Positions 1-5,715 are shown, counted from the first letter of the stretch. The stretch is 7,097 bases of DNA from Candidatus Nanopelagicales bacterium (GCA_029939085.1 JAOZTQ010000042.1:2263-9359); one strand, 5' to 3'. Numbers and translations are program-made. The notes: generated by a model not told the origin, from the sequence alone.

Positions 1-1176
1 GCACTCCGGATTGACCTTGCTGAGTTACTCTGCAGTCTCGGCCTACTCGTTGGTGCCGAGCGTGCAGTCAGTTCGGGTCGACGCACTCTCGGTAGTTCGG
101 TTATCGCCACGGCGCTTCCAGTATTGCAACCGGTTGCCTTTAGCAGCGTTACCAAGAAGGCAATTCGCAAAGATAAGGATCTACTAATCGCTATCCGCGA
201 TTCGCTGATCGAGGCGCAACCAGATGCATCGGTTGAGCACATCGAACTCGAACGGATCAAACCGCGCACAGTGGTCATGATCGTTCTGCTGACCATCGCA
301 ATCTTTTTCTTGGTCTCACAGGTCTCACAATTCAGATTCGATGAATTGGCTGATCCCAACTGGTACTGGGTCGTGCCCGCCTTGTTGGCCTCACTTGTGA
401 CGTATCCGGCCGCGGCTTGGTCGTTGAGCGGGTTTGTCCCTGAGAAACTTCGGCTAGTTCCCACTACCGGAGCACAGCTTGCAGGTGACTTCGCAACCTT
501 GGTCGCGCCACCTACGTTGGGAGCGGTTGCGATCAACCTCCGCTACCTGCAAAAAGTCGGGATTCATCCAGCGTTAGCGACTGCGAGTATCGGAGTATCC
601 CAAGTCGGCGCCTTCGTCGTTCATATCCTCTTGCTCATCGGATTTGGTGTAGTAACTGGAACGCGAAACGACTTTTCCCAGTTCGTCCCGTCACGAGTAG
701 TCCTTATCGTCATCGTGGTCACGATCATCCTGATTAGCGTGCTCGCTCTATTGAAGCCTGTGCGTCAAATGGTGTGGCAGCGTATCGGTCCCATGATGAA
801 GGAAGTCATCCCCAGATTGGTCACAGTTGCTCAGCGTCCATGGAAACTCTTCGAAGGCGTAGGGGGAATACTTCTCCTAAATCTGGGCTATATCGCCTGT
901 CTGTCGGCTTGCGTTATGGCTTATACGGATGATGTGAGCATTCCGGCGGTTGCGGTGGTCTACTTGACCGCCTCAGTCATAGGTCAGGCAGCACCGACCC
1001 CTGGCGGTATTGGTGCTGTCGAGGGTGCACTCTTCATTGCTCTTACCACGGTGGCGGGGTTGGCGGCCGGTCCGGCACTCAGTGCGGTTCTGCTATACCG
1101 GCTCATCACATTCTTCTTGCCCACTCTTCCCGGCTATCTCGCGTTCAATCTCTTACAGAAAAAGGGATATCTCTGA
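1..1176 (+). CDS. Flippase-like / LPG-synthase transmembrane-domain membrane protein, 5'-truncated by the window
   Basis: The reading frame is open from the first base to a TGA at 1174-1176, giving 391 residues, so the true start lies upstream; a TTG at 124 has no ribosome site and is not a credible start. In-window residues 1-88 are soluble and include an RIDLAELL segment. In long actinobacterial members of this family, as I remember them, such a segment follows a kinase-like domain (inference). About eight hydrophobic segments follow, roughly at 90-108, 121-141, 193-219, 231-251, 285-307, 312-330, 345-359 and 362-385. PTPGGIGAVE at 332-341 matches the conserved P-x-PGG-x-G-x-x-E signature of the UPF0104 / LPG_synthase_TM family (TIGR00374 type). 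Relatives are integral membrane proteins that move or modify lipids; substrate here is unknown. The basic C-terminus (QKKGYL) is probably cytoplasmic. An intrinsic terminator overlaps the stop. Family call is firm, function is not. Confidence 0.85.
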   Translation, partial: ALRIDLAELLCSLGLLVGAERAVSSGRRTLGSSVIATALPVLQPVAFSSVTKKAIRKDKDLLIAIRDSLIEAQPDASVEHIELERIKPRTVVMIVLLTIAIFFLVSQVSQFRFDELADPNWYWVVPALLASLVTYPAAAWSLSGFVPEKLRLVPTTGAQLAGDFATLVAPPTLGAVAINLRYLQKVGIHPALATASIGVSQVGAFVVHILLLIGFGVVTGTRNDFSQFVPSRVVLIVIVVTIILISVLALLKPVRQMVWQRIGPMMKEVIPRLVTVAQRPWKLFEGVGGILLLNLGYIACLSACVMAYTDDVSIPAVAVVYLTASVIGQAAPTPGGIGAVEGALFIALTTVAGLAAGPALSAVLLYRLITFFLPTLPGYLAFNLLQKKGYL

Positions 1177-1198
1177 CGAGACATTCGTCAGATTTTTT
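1172..1198 (+). terminator. Intrinsic terminator overlapping the stop codon of the membrane-protein gene
   Basis: TCTGACGA (1172-1179) and TCGTCAGA (1185-1192) form a perfect 8-bp stem with loop GACAT, followed at once by six T (1193-1198). This is a textbook Rho-independent terminator. The stem contains the TGA stop (1174-1176), so there is effectively no 3' UTR. It should separate the membrane-protein transcript from the iron-sulfur gene that follows. Confidence 0.9.
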
Positions 1199-1230
1199 GG
1201 TCAGCCGAGTTGCGGTGGCCGACGATTCGA

Positions 1231-1235
1231 GAGAG
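1231..1235 (+). promoter_or_regulatory. Shine-Dalgarno-like GAGAG supporting the ATG at 1245
   Basis: GAGAG lies nine bases before the ATG. It is a weak match but is the only purine-rich site near a possible start. It favours 1245 over the TTG at 1197, which sits in the upstream terminator's T-run. Confidence 0.5.
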
Positions 1236-1244
1236 TTTCAAGTT

Positions 1245-1721
1245 ATGGCGAAGTCAGGTTCGAGTGAATCGACCAACAAGGCGAAGCGGGACTACGATCA
1301 AGGCGAAATTACAGTGCACTGGGATGCTGGTAAATGTATCCACTCCGCCAACTGCGTCCGAGAACTACCGCAAGTCTTCCGACCTAAAGCTCGACCGTGG
1401 ATCGACGTTTCGAATGCCGGTGCCGAAGCCCTTGCTGCCGCCGTAGATACCTGTCCAACCGGGGCACTCACGTATACCTGGGACGATCCGGAACGCAATA
1501 AACCAGCCACAACCGAGGAGCAGGGCGATGCAACTATGAGTGTCCGAGTAACAGCTAACGGTCCTCTCGAGGTAAGCGGCAGCGTGGAGATTCTCGATGA
1601 TGATGGATCCGTGATCGAGGTCGCTGAAAAAGCTTGGCTTTGCCGTTGCGGCCATAGCGAAAAAAAACCGTTCTGTGACGGCTCCCACAGCAAGGCGGGC
1701 TTCGATGACCCTCGCGCCTAG
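1245..1721 (+). CDS. Two-domain iron-sulfur protein: Fer4_19 (YjdI-like) plus CDGSH zinc-finger-type domain
   Basis: The protein has 158 residues from the ATG at 1245, which follows a purine-rich GAGAG at 1231-1235, nine bases upstream. An in-frame TTG at 1197 lies inside the preceding terminator and is rejected. Residues about 21-78 form a Fer4_19 (divergent 4Fe-4S mono-cluster, E. coli YjdI-like) domain with Cys31, His33, Cys37, the RPWI-like segment ARPWID at 49-54 and Cys70-Pro. Residues about 130-153 are a CDGSH domain: C133-R-C135-G-x-S-x-x-K-x-P-F-C144-D-G-S-H148, the 3Cys-1His ligand set that holds a 2Fe-2S cluster in mitoNEET relatives. No signal peptide or membrane segment is seen, so it is a cytoplasmic candidate electron- or cluster-transfer protein. 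It converges on moeZ with a 71-bp gap (1722-1792) in which I find no convincing terminator. Domain assignment is firm; the physiological role is unknown. Confidence 0.9.
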   Translation: MAKSGSSESTNKAKRDYDQGEITVHWDAGKCIHSANCVRELPQVFRPKARPWIDVSNAGAEALAAAVDTCPTGALTYTWDDPERNKPATTEEQGDATMSVRVTANGPLEVSGSVEILDDDGSVIEVAEKAWLCRCGHSEKKPFCDGSHSKAGFDDPRA

Positions 1722-1792
1722 CGAGGTCCACTTGCCCCACCCGATTAAGTTCAGCGCTTCACTACGCCTGGTATCAAACCTAGACCTGTCTC

Positions 1793-2983
1793 CTAGTAAC
1801 TGGGCTTATCGGGCTCTACCTGGTCCACCCAAGCCACGACTCCACCGCCAACATGGACCGCATCCGCGAAACCTGCATCCTGAACTACAGCGAGCACCTC
1901 GGCAGAACGCCCACCAACTTTGCAATGTAAGACGATTTGCTTGTCGTTCGGCAGACTGGCTAAGGCTTTACCGTTAAGAAAGTCACCTTTGGGAATGAGT
2001 TTGGCCCCAGGAATACTTACGATCTCAAACTCATTTGGCTCTCTAACATCAATCAGCTCGAAATCTCGTTCGCCTCGTTCCCGCTCATCCAACATTTGCT
2101 TAAGCGTCACAACTGAAATCGTCGAATCCTTTGCTGCGGCAGCCGCCTCATCTGACACAGTCCCGCAAAACGCTTCATAGTCGATTAACTCAGTAACGCT
2201 CGGATTTTCTCCGCAGACCACGCACTGCGGATCCTTGCGAACCTTCATCGATCGATAGGTCATTTCTAAGCCGTCGTAAAGCATCAAGCGGCCCACTAAC
2301 GGCTCTCCAATACCCGTGAGCAACTTGATGGCCTCCGTGACCTGGATCGATCCAATAGACGCGCAGAGAACTCCTAAAACCCCTCCCTCGGCGCATGACG
2401 GCACCATGCCAGGGGGTGGTGGTTCCGGATATAGACAGCGATAGCAAGGGCCATGCTCCGACCAAAAAACTGAAGCCTGACCTTCAAATCGATAGATGCT
2501 CCCCCACACATAAGGCTTACCCAGGAAGACGCATGCGTCATTGACCAGATAGCGCGTTGCGAAGTTATCCGTCCCATCCACTATCAGGTCGTACTGCGCG
2601 AACAGATCCAGGACATTGGCGGATTCCAACCGTTCCCGGTGTACCCGCACCTCGACCAACGGGTTGATCTCGGCTATTCGCTGACGAGCTGATTCAGCCT
2701 TCGGCATCCCGATTGTGGATTCGCCATGTATTACTTGTCGCTGGAGGTTTGATTCGTCTACGACGTCGAAGTCGACCACACCAAGCGTTCCCACACCTGC
2801 TGCGGCCAGGTACATGAGGGCCGGACTGCCCAAGCCTCCGGCACCTACACATAAGACTTTCGCGCTCTTGAGTCGCCGCTGCCCAGCCATACCAACATCG
2901 GGAATGATGAGATGGCGACTGTAACGTCGCACCTCGGGGACTGTTAGTTCCGCAACTGGCTCAACCAGCGGGGGAAGCGACAT
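1793..2983 (-). CDS. moeZ: MoeZ: adenylyltransferase/sulfurtransferase (ThiF/MoeB domain fused to rhodanese)
   Basis: The 396-residue protein has the full length of actinobacterial MoeZ. Residues about 15-260 are a ThiF/MoeB/E1-like adenylyltransferase with the nucleotide loop GAGGLGSP (47-54), NLQRQ (79-83), DGTDNF (136-141, Mg/ATP region), a PSCAEGGVLG segment with Cys197, and zinc pairs Cys180/Cys183 (CYRC) and Cys254/Cys257 (CVVC). Residues about 288-392 are a rhodanese domain with active-site loop HCKVGGRS and catalytic Cys354. In characterised relatives the N-domain adenylates the C-terminal Gly-Gly of small sulfur carriers (MoaD, CysO) and the rhodanese domain supplies sulfur to make the thiocarboxylate, feeding molybdopterin and cysteine synthesis. 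No such carrier is encoded in this window. A strong GAGGAG precedes the ATG. The hydrolase gene lies 137 bp upstream on the same strand, so cotranscription is possible but not clear. All key residues are present; high confidence. Confidence 0.97.
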   Translation of the reverse strand: MSLPPLVEPVAELTVPEVRRYSRHLIIPDVGMAGQRRLKSAKVLCVGAGGLGSPALMYLAAAGVGTLGVVDFDVVDESNLQRQVIHGESTIGMPKAESARQRIAEINPLVEVRVHRERLESANVLDLFAQYDLIVDGTDNFATRYLVNDACVFLGKPYVWGSIYRFEGQASVFWSEHGPCYRCLYPEPPPPGMVPSCAEGGVLGVLCASIGSIQVTEAIKLLTGIGEPLVGRLMLYDGLEMTYRSMKVRKDPQCVVCGENPSVTELIDYEAFCGTVSDEAAAAAKDSTISVVTLKQMLDERERGERDFELIDVREPNEFEIVSIPGAKLIPKGDFLNGKALASLPNDKQIVLHCKVGGRSAEVLAVVQDAGFADAVHVGGGVVAWVDQVEPDKPSY

Positions 2984-2988
2984 GATGT

Positions 2989-2994
2989 CTCCTC
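2989..2994 (-). promoter_or_regulatory. Strong Shine-Dalgarno GAGGAG of moeZ
   Basis: Read on the minus strand, GAGGAG is followed by five bases (ACATC) and then the ATG at 2983-2981. It fixes the moeZ start and shows that this gene, unlike three neighbours, is read from a leadered transcript. Confidence 0.85.
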
Positions 2995-3120
2995 AAACTA
3001 GGCCTACAAACCCTTCTTGCCACGCTCCGAAGTTGCTCAGTACGTGATGTCCAGATTTGATCAGGGTCCTTGTGAGTGTACGAAACTACCTACCCAAATC
3101 TGACAGCCTCGCTCCGGCGG

Positions 3121-4029
3121 TCAGCGGGCGCTACTTGGATGTGGTGAACCGATAAGATCGCGCCAGGCTGCAGCCACCATCTCTGGATGCTCCATTTGCG
3201 CAACGTGTCCTGAATCCGGCAAGACTACGACCCGGGCATCCTTGAAACTGTCGGCTAGCTTCGTCGCATTTCGAGGATCGACGAGTTTGTCCAGTCGGCC
3301 GTAGACCAGGAGGACCGGCGCCTCAACCCGACCCGCTGCCCCGAGCAGGCCACCATCTTTGCGCGAAAGCATTCCTCGAATCAGACCACGAGTCGCTTTC
3401 GTGAACACGTCAGCGGGGTAACTCAACTGATCGCGACGCTTCACTTCCTCGATCGCCTCGGCCATTCTTTGCGGATGTACACGATTGATGTCGCCGAAAC
3501 ATACCTCAACGGTCGTCCGGGCACGCTGATCTGCGGGCATTTCCAAGTAGCGCGAAATAAGTCGCTCGCCAATCCCGGGCACCGCGATTACCGGCATGTG
3601 CGCATTACTGCGCTTGATCTTGCCACCAGGTAAAGCTGGCGAGATCAGCGTCAGACTTCGCACCAGTTCTGGGTTGGAAGCCGCGAGCAGCACAGATATC
3701 GCCCCGCCCATCGAGTTGCCAAAGAGGTGAACCGGAGCCTGAATTTCCTCCCGAATGAGGTCCCGCACAGCCGCTGCCTGAGCCGGTAACGAAAAATCAC
3801 CATCTCGAGGCGGGGGGGACCATCCGAAGCCGGGTAGATCAATCGCCCAAGAATCGAGGCGCCCCCGCATTAAGTGTCCGAAATCTGTCCAGTTCAAACT
3901 GGAACCGCCCAGGCCATGTACGAAAACGGTCGGGGTACCGCCGTCATTGACCCTGCGGACCGTAACCATTCGATCTTCCAGCCAGTACTCTTTCACCGGC
4001 GGCGGGTCTGGCAAGTGTTCCCACGACAT
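3121..4029 (-). CDS. Alpha/beta hydrolase-fold protein
   Basis: The 302-residue protein has a full set of alpha/beta-hydrolase landmarks: oxyanion-hole motif HGLGGS at 38-43, DLPGFGWS at 64-71, nucleophile elbow G-N-S-M-G-G at 104-109 (Ser106), the acid in YGRLDKLVDP (Asp247, with Asp251 as alternative) and catalytic His275 in DSGHVAQMEHPE. A cap region of about 90 residues (around 140-230) separates the elbow from the acid. The sequence resembles soluble esterase / C-C hydrolase / haloalkane dehalogenase-like members; the substrate cannot be read from it. No signal peptide is seen, so it is probably cytoplasmic. The ATG has no Shine-Dalgarno but has a TACCTT hexamer six bases upstream, suggesting a leaderless mRNA. 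It is divergent from the TetR gene, and a divergent neighbour is a common TetR target, but the best operator candidate lies nearer the tetR start. In the M. tuberculosis locus I remember a different gene (Rv3207c) at this place. Confidence 0.93.
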   Translation of the reverse strand: MSWEHLPDPPPVKEYWLEDRMVTVRRVNDGGTPTVFVHGLGGSSLNWTDFGHLMRGRLDSWAIDLPGFGWSPPPRDGDFSLPAQAAAVRDLIREEIQAPVHLFGNSMGGAISVLLAASNPELVRSLTLISPALPGGKIKRSNAHMPVIAVPGIGERLISRYLEMPADQRARTTVEVCFGDINRVHPQRMAEAIEEVKRRDQLSYPADVFTKATRGLIRGMLSRKDGGLLGAAGRVEAPVLLVYGRLDKLVDPRNATKLADSFKDARVVVLPDSGHVAQMEHPEMVAAAWRDLIGSPHPSSAR

Positions 4030-4035
4030 GATCCA

Positions 4036-4041
4036 AAGGTA
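4036..4041 (-). promoter_or_regulatory. Candidate -10 element (TACCTT) of a leaderless hydrolase transcript
   Basis: On the minus strand TACCTT is followed by six bases and then the ATG, placing the predicted transcription start at or next to the A of the start codon. No good -35 is seen. Support comes from position and from two other genes here with the same arrangement. Confidence 0.6.
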
Positions 4042-4043
4042 TC

Positions 4044-4076
4044 GTCACAGCCGCTCGAGCGAAACCGAAGTCACAG
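4044..4076 (+). repeat. Two direct GTCACAG repeats in the hydrolase/tetR divergent region
   Basis: GTCACAG occurs at 4044-4050 and 4070-4076, 26 bp apart start to start, with the CGCTCGAGCG palindrome between them. The heptamer resembles the GTCACAgcg-type sequence reported for the actinobacterial response regulator MtrA (from memory). Direct repeats of this kind could be an activator or repressor site, but a chance pair cannot be excluded. Confidence 0.4.
4052..4061. promoter_or_regulatory. 10-bp perfect palindrome CGCTCGAGCG, possible operator
   Basis: The palindrome is perfect and lies where the -35 of the hydrolase promoter would be expected (about 4059-4064). Its composition is that of ordinary GC-rich DNA, so chance is quite possible. 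It differs from the palindrome at the tetR start and would need a different protein. Confidence 0.3.
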
Positions 4077-4098
4077 AGAGCCAAAGCAAGTTCCGTGG

Positions 4099-4112
4099 TT
4101 ACTGGCCAGTAA
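4099..4112. promoter_or_regulatory. 14-bp perfect palindrome TTACTGGCCAGTAA, probable TetR-family operator
   Basis: TTACTGGCCAGTAA is fully self-complementary and ends nine bases before the tetR ATG. Its length and symmetry suit a homodimeric TetR-family regulator, which typically represses its own gene. It overlaps the predicted -10 (4110-4115) by three bases, so a bound dimer would block RNA polymerase. Its centre is about 76 bp upstream of the predicted hydrolase transcription start, so control of that gene is less certain. The palindrome is seen directly; its binding by the adjacent TetR protein is inferred. Confidence 0.7.
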
Positions 4113-4115
4113 GAT
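4110..4115 (+). promoter_or_regulatory. Candidate -10 element (TAAGAT) of a leaderless tetR transcript
   Basis: TAAGAT sits at -12 to -7 relative to the tetR ATG, so transcription would begin at the start codon. There is no usable Shine-Dalgarno: AGCGGA directly abuts the ATG. The -35 region is not recognisable. Confidence 0.65.
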
Positions 4116-4121
4116 AGCGGA

Positions 4122-4760
4122 ATGAGCTCACCAGCCCCCCGTGGAGCGCGACTCCCCCGCGAGCAACGACGTGAGCTGATCCTGGTTGCCGCTCGAGAGG
4201 TATTCGTAGATTCCGGCTACCACGCTGCCGCCATGGATGACATCGCTCGCAGGGCGGGCGTCACCAAACCTGTGCTCTACCAGCACTTCAGTTCCAAGCA
4301 AGAGTTATATCTGGCCGTTCTCGATGCTGGGGTAGAAGATGTTCTCGCAGCCGTTGGCAAAGGGCTGCAATCAAGTCCCGACAATCGCAGCCGCGTAACA
4401 GCCACTATCGATGCATATCTGGGATTCATGGCACAGGAAGATGCGGTCTACCGCTTGGTCTTCGAATCCGATTTAGTCAATCTTCCCGATGTGCGAGCGC
4501 GAGTGGAACAGGTCAACGCGCAGTGCGCTGAGATGGTGGCTCAGGTCATTGCCGAAGACACCGGCCTGCCTGGCGAAGAGTCCTCACTGCTTGCTTACGC
4601 CCTCATCGGACTGGCCCAGACTGCTGCACGGCACTGGCTCCGCGATCAAGATGGCATTCACCGACCTGAAGCTGCGAGTTTGTTGGCTTCGCTGGCATGG
4701 CGAGGAATTTCTGGATTTCCCAAAAACCCCACTAGTGATCAGCAGGGAGCTACACCATGA
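4122..4760 (+). CDS. TetR/AcrR-family transcriptional regulator
   Basis: The 212-residue protein has a normal TetR length. Residues about 13-60 are the TetR_N helix-turn-helix: the first helix reads REQRRELILVAAREVF, DIARRAGVTK forms the turn and PVLYQHFSSKQELY carries the recognition helix and the conserved Y-x-H/Y-F element. The helical remainder (about 65-200) would bind ligand and dimerise; the ligand cannot be predicted. The ATG has a TANNNT -10 at leaderless spacing and a perfect palindrome overlapping it, which suggests autorepression. The stop codon overlaps the next start (ATGA at 4757-4760), so the DUF3107 protein is made from the same mRNA by coupled translation. By gene order it corresponds to M. 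tuberculosis Rv3208, as I remember that locus. Family assignment is firm; target and effector are unknown. Confidence 0.96.
   Translation: MSSPAPRGARLPREQRRELILVAAREVFVDSGYHAAAMDDIARRAGVTKPVLYQHFSSKQELYLAVLDAGVEDVLAAVGKGLQSSPDNRSRVTATIDAYLGFMAQEDAVYRLVFESDLVNLPDVRARVEQVNAQCAEMVAQVIAEDTGLPGEESSLLAYALIGLAQTAARHWLRDQDGIHRPEAASLLASLAWRGISGFPKNPTSDQQGATP
4744..4749 (+). promoter_or_regulatory. Shine-Dalgarno AGGGAG of the DUF3107 gene, inside the tetR 3' end
   Basis: AGGGAG is followed by seven bases and the ATG at 4757. It supports this start, and therefore the basic N-terminal extension, even though the gene overlaps tetR. Confidence 0.75.
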
Positions 4761-5038
4761 CGACACGTAAGCGCGCCGCAAGTAAGACCGCCGCAAAGTC
4801 TCAAAACTCCGAACGGGTCCAAGTCCGAGTAGGTATTCAAAACACCGCCCGGGAACTCGTTTTCGAAAGTTCAGAGCCTGAAGCAATCGAAGCGGCACTA
4901 ACGGCAGGCTGGAGCGAAGGCGAACTTGTCACGGTAACTGACGCACAGGGCGCAAAACTGTTGATCCCCACCGACAAAGTGGCTTATGTCGAAGTTGGTG
5001 CTCCAGCGAAACGTCGCGTGGGCTTTGGCGCAGGTTAA
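4757..5038 (+). CDS. DUF3107 family protein (small conserved actinobacterial protein, TB9.4/Rv3208A-like)
   Basis: The 93-residue soluble protein has a conserved core, residues about 20-91: RVQVRVGIQNTARELVFES, a helix EPEAIEAAL, then LVTVTDAQGAKLLIPTDKVAYVEVG and the ending RRVGFGAG. This pattern matches the actinobacterial DUF3107 family as I know it (Rv3208A/TB9.4). The function is unknown; the predicted beta-rich fold has no catalytic motif that I can see. The first 19 residues are an added basic, Ala/Lys/Ser/Thr-rich segment (TTRKRAASKTAAK) not present in the shorter homologues I recall. The start is supported by AGGGAG and by the ATGA overlap with tetR, implying translational coupling and a stable stoichiometric link to the regulator. 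It converges on the ferritin-like gene with only five bases between stop codons. It ends in FGAG, not Gly-Gly, so it is not an obvious MoeZ substrate. Confidence 0.9.
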   Translation: MTTRKRAASKTAAKSQNSERVQVRVGIQNTARELVFESSEPEAIEAALTAGWSEGELVTVTDAQGAKLLIPTDKVAYVEVGAPAKRRVGFGAG

Positions 5039-5044
5039 ACCTGC
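5030..5044. repeat. Inverted repeat GCAGGTT-A-AACCTGC at the convergent junction, weak bidirectional terminator candidate
   Basis: The 7-bp arms around one A can fold as a 6-bp stem (GCAGGT/ACCTGC) with loop TAA. The repeat contains the DUF3107 stop (TAA 5036-5038) and reaches the first base of the other gene's stop codon (TAG on the minus strand, 5044-5046). No T-run follows on either strand, so it is not a classical intrinsic terminator. It may still act as a bidirectional 3'-end hairpin. Confidence 0.45.
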
Positions 5045-5709
5045 TACGGCGACAAGCCGAGACTTTCCATCCTGTCGCTATGCCGCTCGGTGAGCCGAGC
5101 CAACATATTGCTGAACTCAGCTAATCCAGAGCCTGCCGATCCGGGGCCACCCATAACTAACTGGGCTAAGTCGGGGCGATCTGCGGCCACTCGTTGCGCT
5201 TGAGCGAGAGCCTCACCCATAAGTCGACGACCCCACAGTGCCAAACGGCCTGCTGCGCCAGGATCCTCAGAGAGTGCTTTCTGCACGTATGGCACGACGA
5301 ATTCGGCCTGTCCAGTCTCGGAGAGAACCTCATCGATAAAACTCTTAGTCTCCGGATCGACAAGACTGGCCACCTCGCGGCCGAAATCCGCTGCGATGCC
5401 ATCACCGACGTAGACCTTCAATAAGCCTTCAAGTAAGTCTCGCGGTTCGGTATTGCCGTGAAAGTCACTCAAGATCGGAATGTACCCGTTCACGAGTTCA
5501 TCGGGGTCGGCCCCAAGCTCTTCAAGGCGTTGTCTAACGAGTTGGAAATGACCAAACTCTCGGCAAGCTATTTCACCTAGTTGAGCCTTGGCATCTAACG
5601 TTCTTGATAGCGCCGAATCCCTCGTGAGGTTCTCAAACGCGAACAACTCACCGCAGGCAATCAGACCGAGGAGATCCAGGACCGCGGGGTCATCAGGAGC
5701 TGGGGTCAT
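5044..5709 (-). CDS. Ferritin-like fold protein (MiaE_2-type, Rv3210c-like)
   Basis: The 221-residue, mostly helical, cytoplasmic protein resembles actinobacterial ferritin-like proteins grouped with the MiaE-like tRNA hydroxylase family (MiaE_2). Helix 1 carries Glu21 and Glu26 (CGELFAFE), and helix 2 has an E51-F-G-H54 (ExxH) motif, as expected for one half of a diiron four-helix bundle. In the second half the matching helix reads TGQAEFVVPY, so no second ExxH is visible; Asp103, Asp108, Glu112 and Glu136 are the available acids. Residues 155-175 (RLALWGRRLMGEALAQAQRV) look strongly conserved in the relatives I remember. Metal binding and tRNA hydroxylation are therefore unproven here. The ATG lacks a Shine-Dalgarno but has TAGGCT at the leaderless position. 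It is convergent with DUF3107 and divergent from the RNA helicase, the same order as in M. tuberculosis as recalled. The family call is good, the enzymatic call is weak. Confidence 0.85.
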   Translation of the reverse strand: MTPAPDDPAVLDLLGLIACGELFAFENLTRDSALSRTLDAKAQLGEIACREFGHFQLVRQRLEELGADPDELVNGYIPILSDFHGNTEPRDLLEGLLKVYVGDGIAADFGREVASLVDPETKSFIDEVLSETGQAEFVVPYVQKALSEDPGAAGRLALWGRRLMGEALAQAQRVAADRPDLAQLVMGGPGSAGSGLAEFSNMLARLTERHSDRMESLGLSP

Positions 5710-5715
5710 GACAGC

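Noticed and set aside
124..1176. TTG at 124 as the start of the membrane-protein gene
   Set aside because: The frame is open all the way from base 1 with plausible protein (RIDLAELL segment), and there is no Shine-Dalgarno before 124. The gene is simply cut by the window edge.
1197..1244. TTG at 1197 as the start of the iron-sulfur protein
   Set aside because: The codon lies in the T-run of the upstream terminator. The 16 added residues have no family similarity, and the ATG at 1245 has a purine-rich site at suitable distance.
1298..1693. Open frames of 107 and 131 codons antisense to the iron-sulfur gene
   Set aside because: They lie wholly opposite a gene with clear domains, carry no recognisable motifs and have low-complexity composition. 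They are shadows of the real reading frame.
3052..3102. 8-bp inverted repeat CAGATTTG / CAAATCTG, 35 bp apart, upstream of moeZ
   Set aside because: An exact 8-bp pair somewhere in a 137-bp region is not rare by chance (of order one in ten). The spacing is too long for a simple dimer site and there is no other support for an operator.
2984..3120. Promoter for moeZ (for example TACACT on the minus strand, 3075-3080)
   Set aside because: The hexamer fits TANNNT but no -35 is recognisable, and many such hexamers are expected by chance. It is not listed as a feature.
4757..5038. DUF3107 protein as a ubiquitin-like sulfur carrier for MoeZ
   Set aside because: It ends in RRVGFGAG, not in the exposed Gly-Gly that MoeZ-type enzymes adenylate, and it does not look like MoaD, ThiS or CysO.
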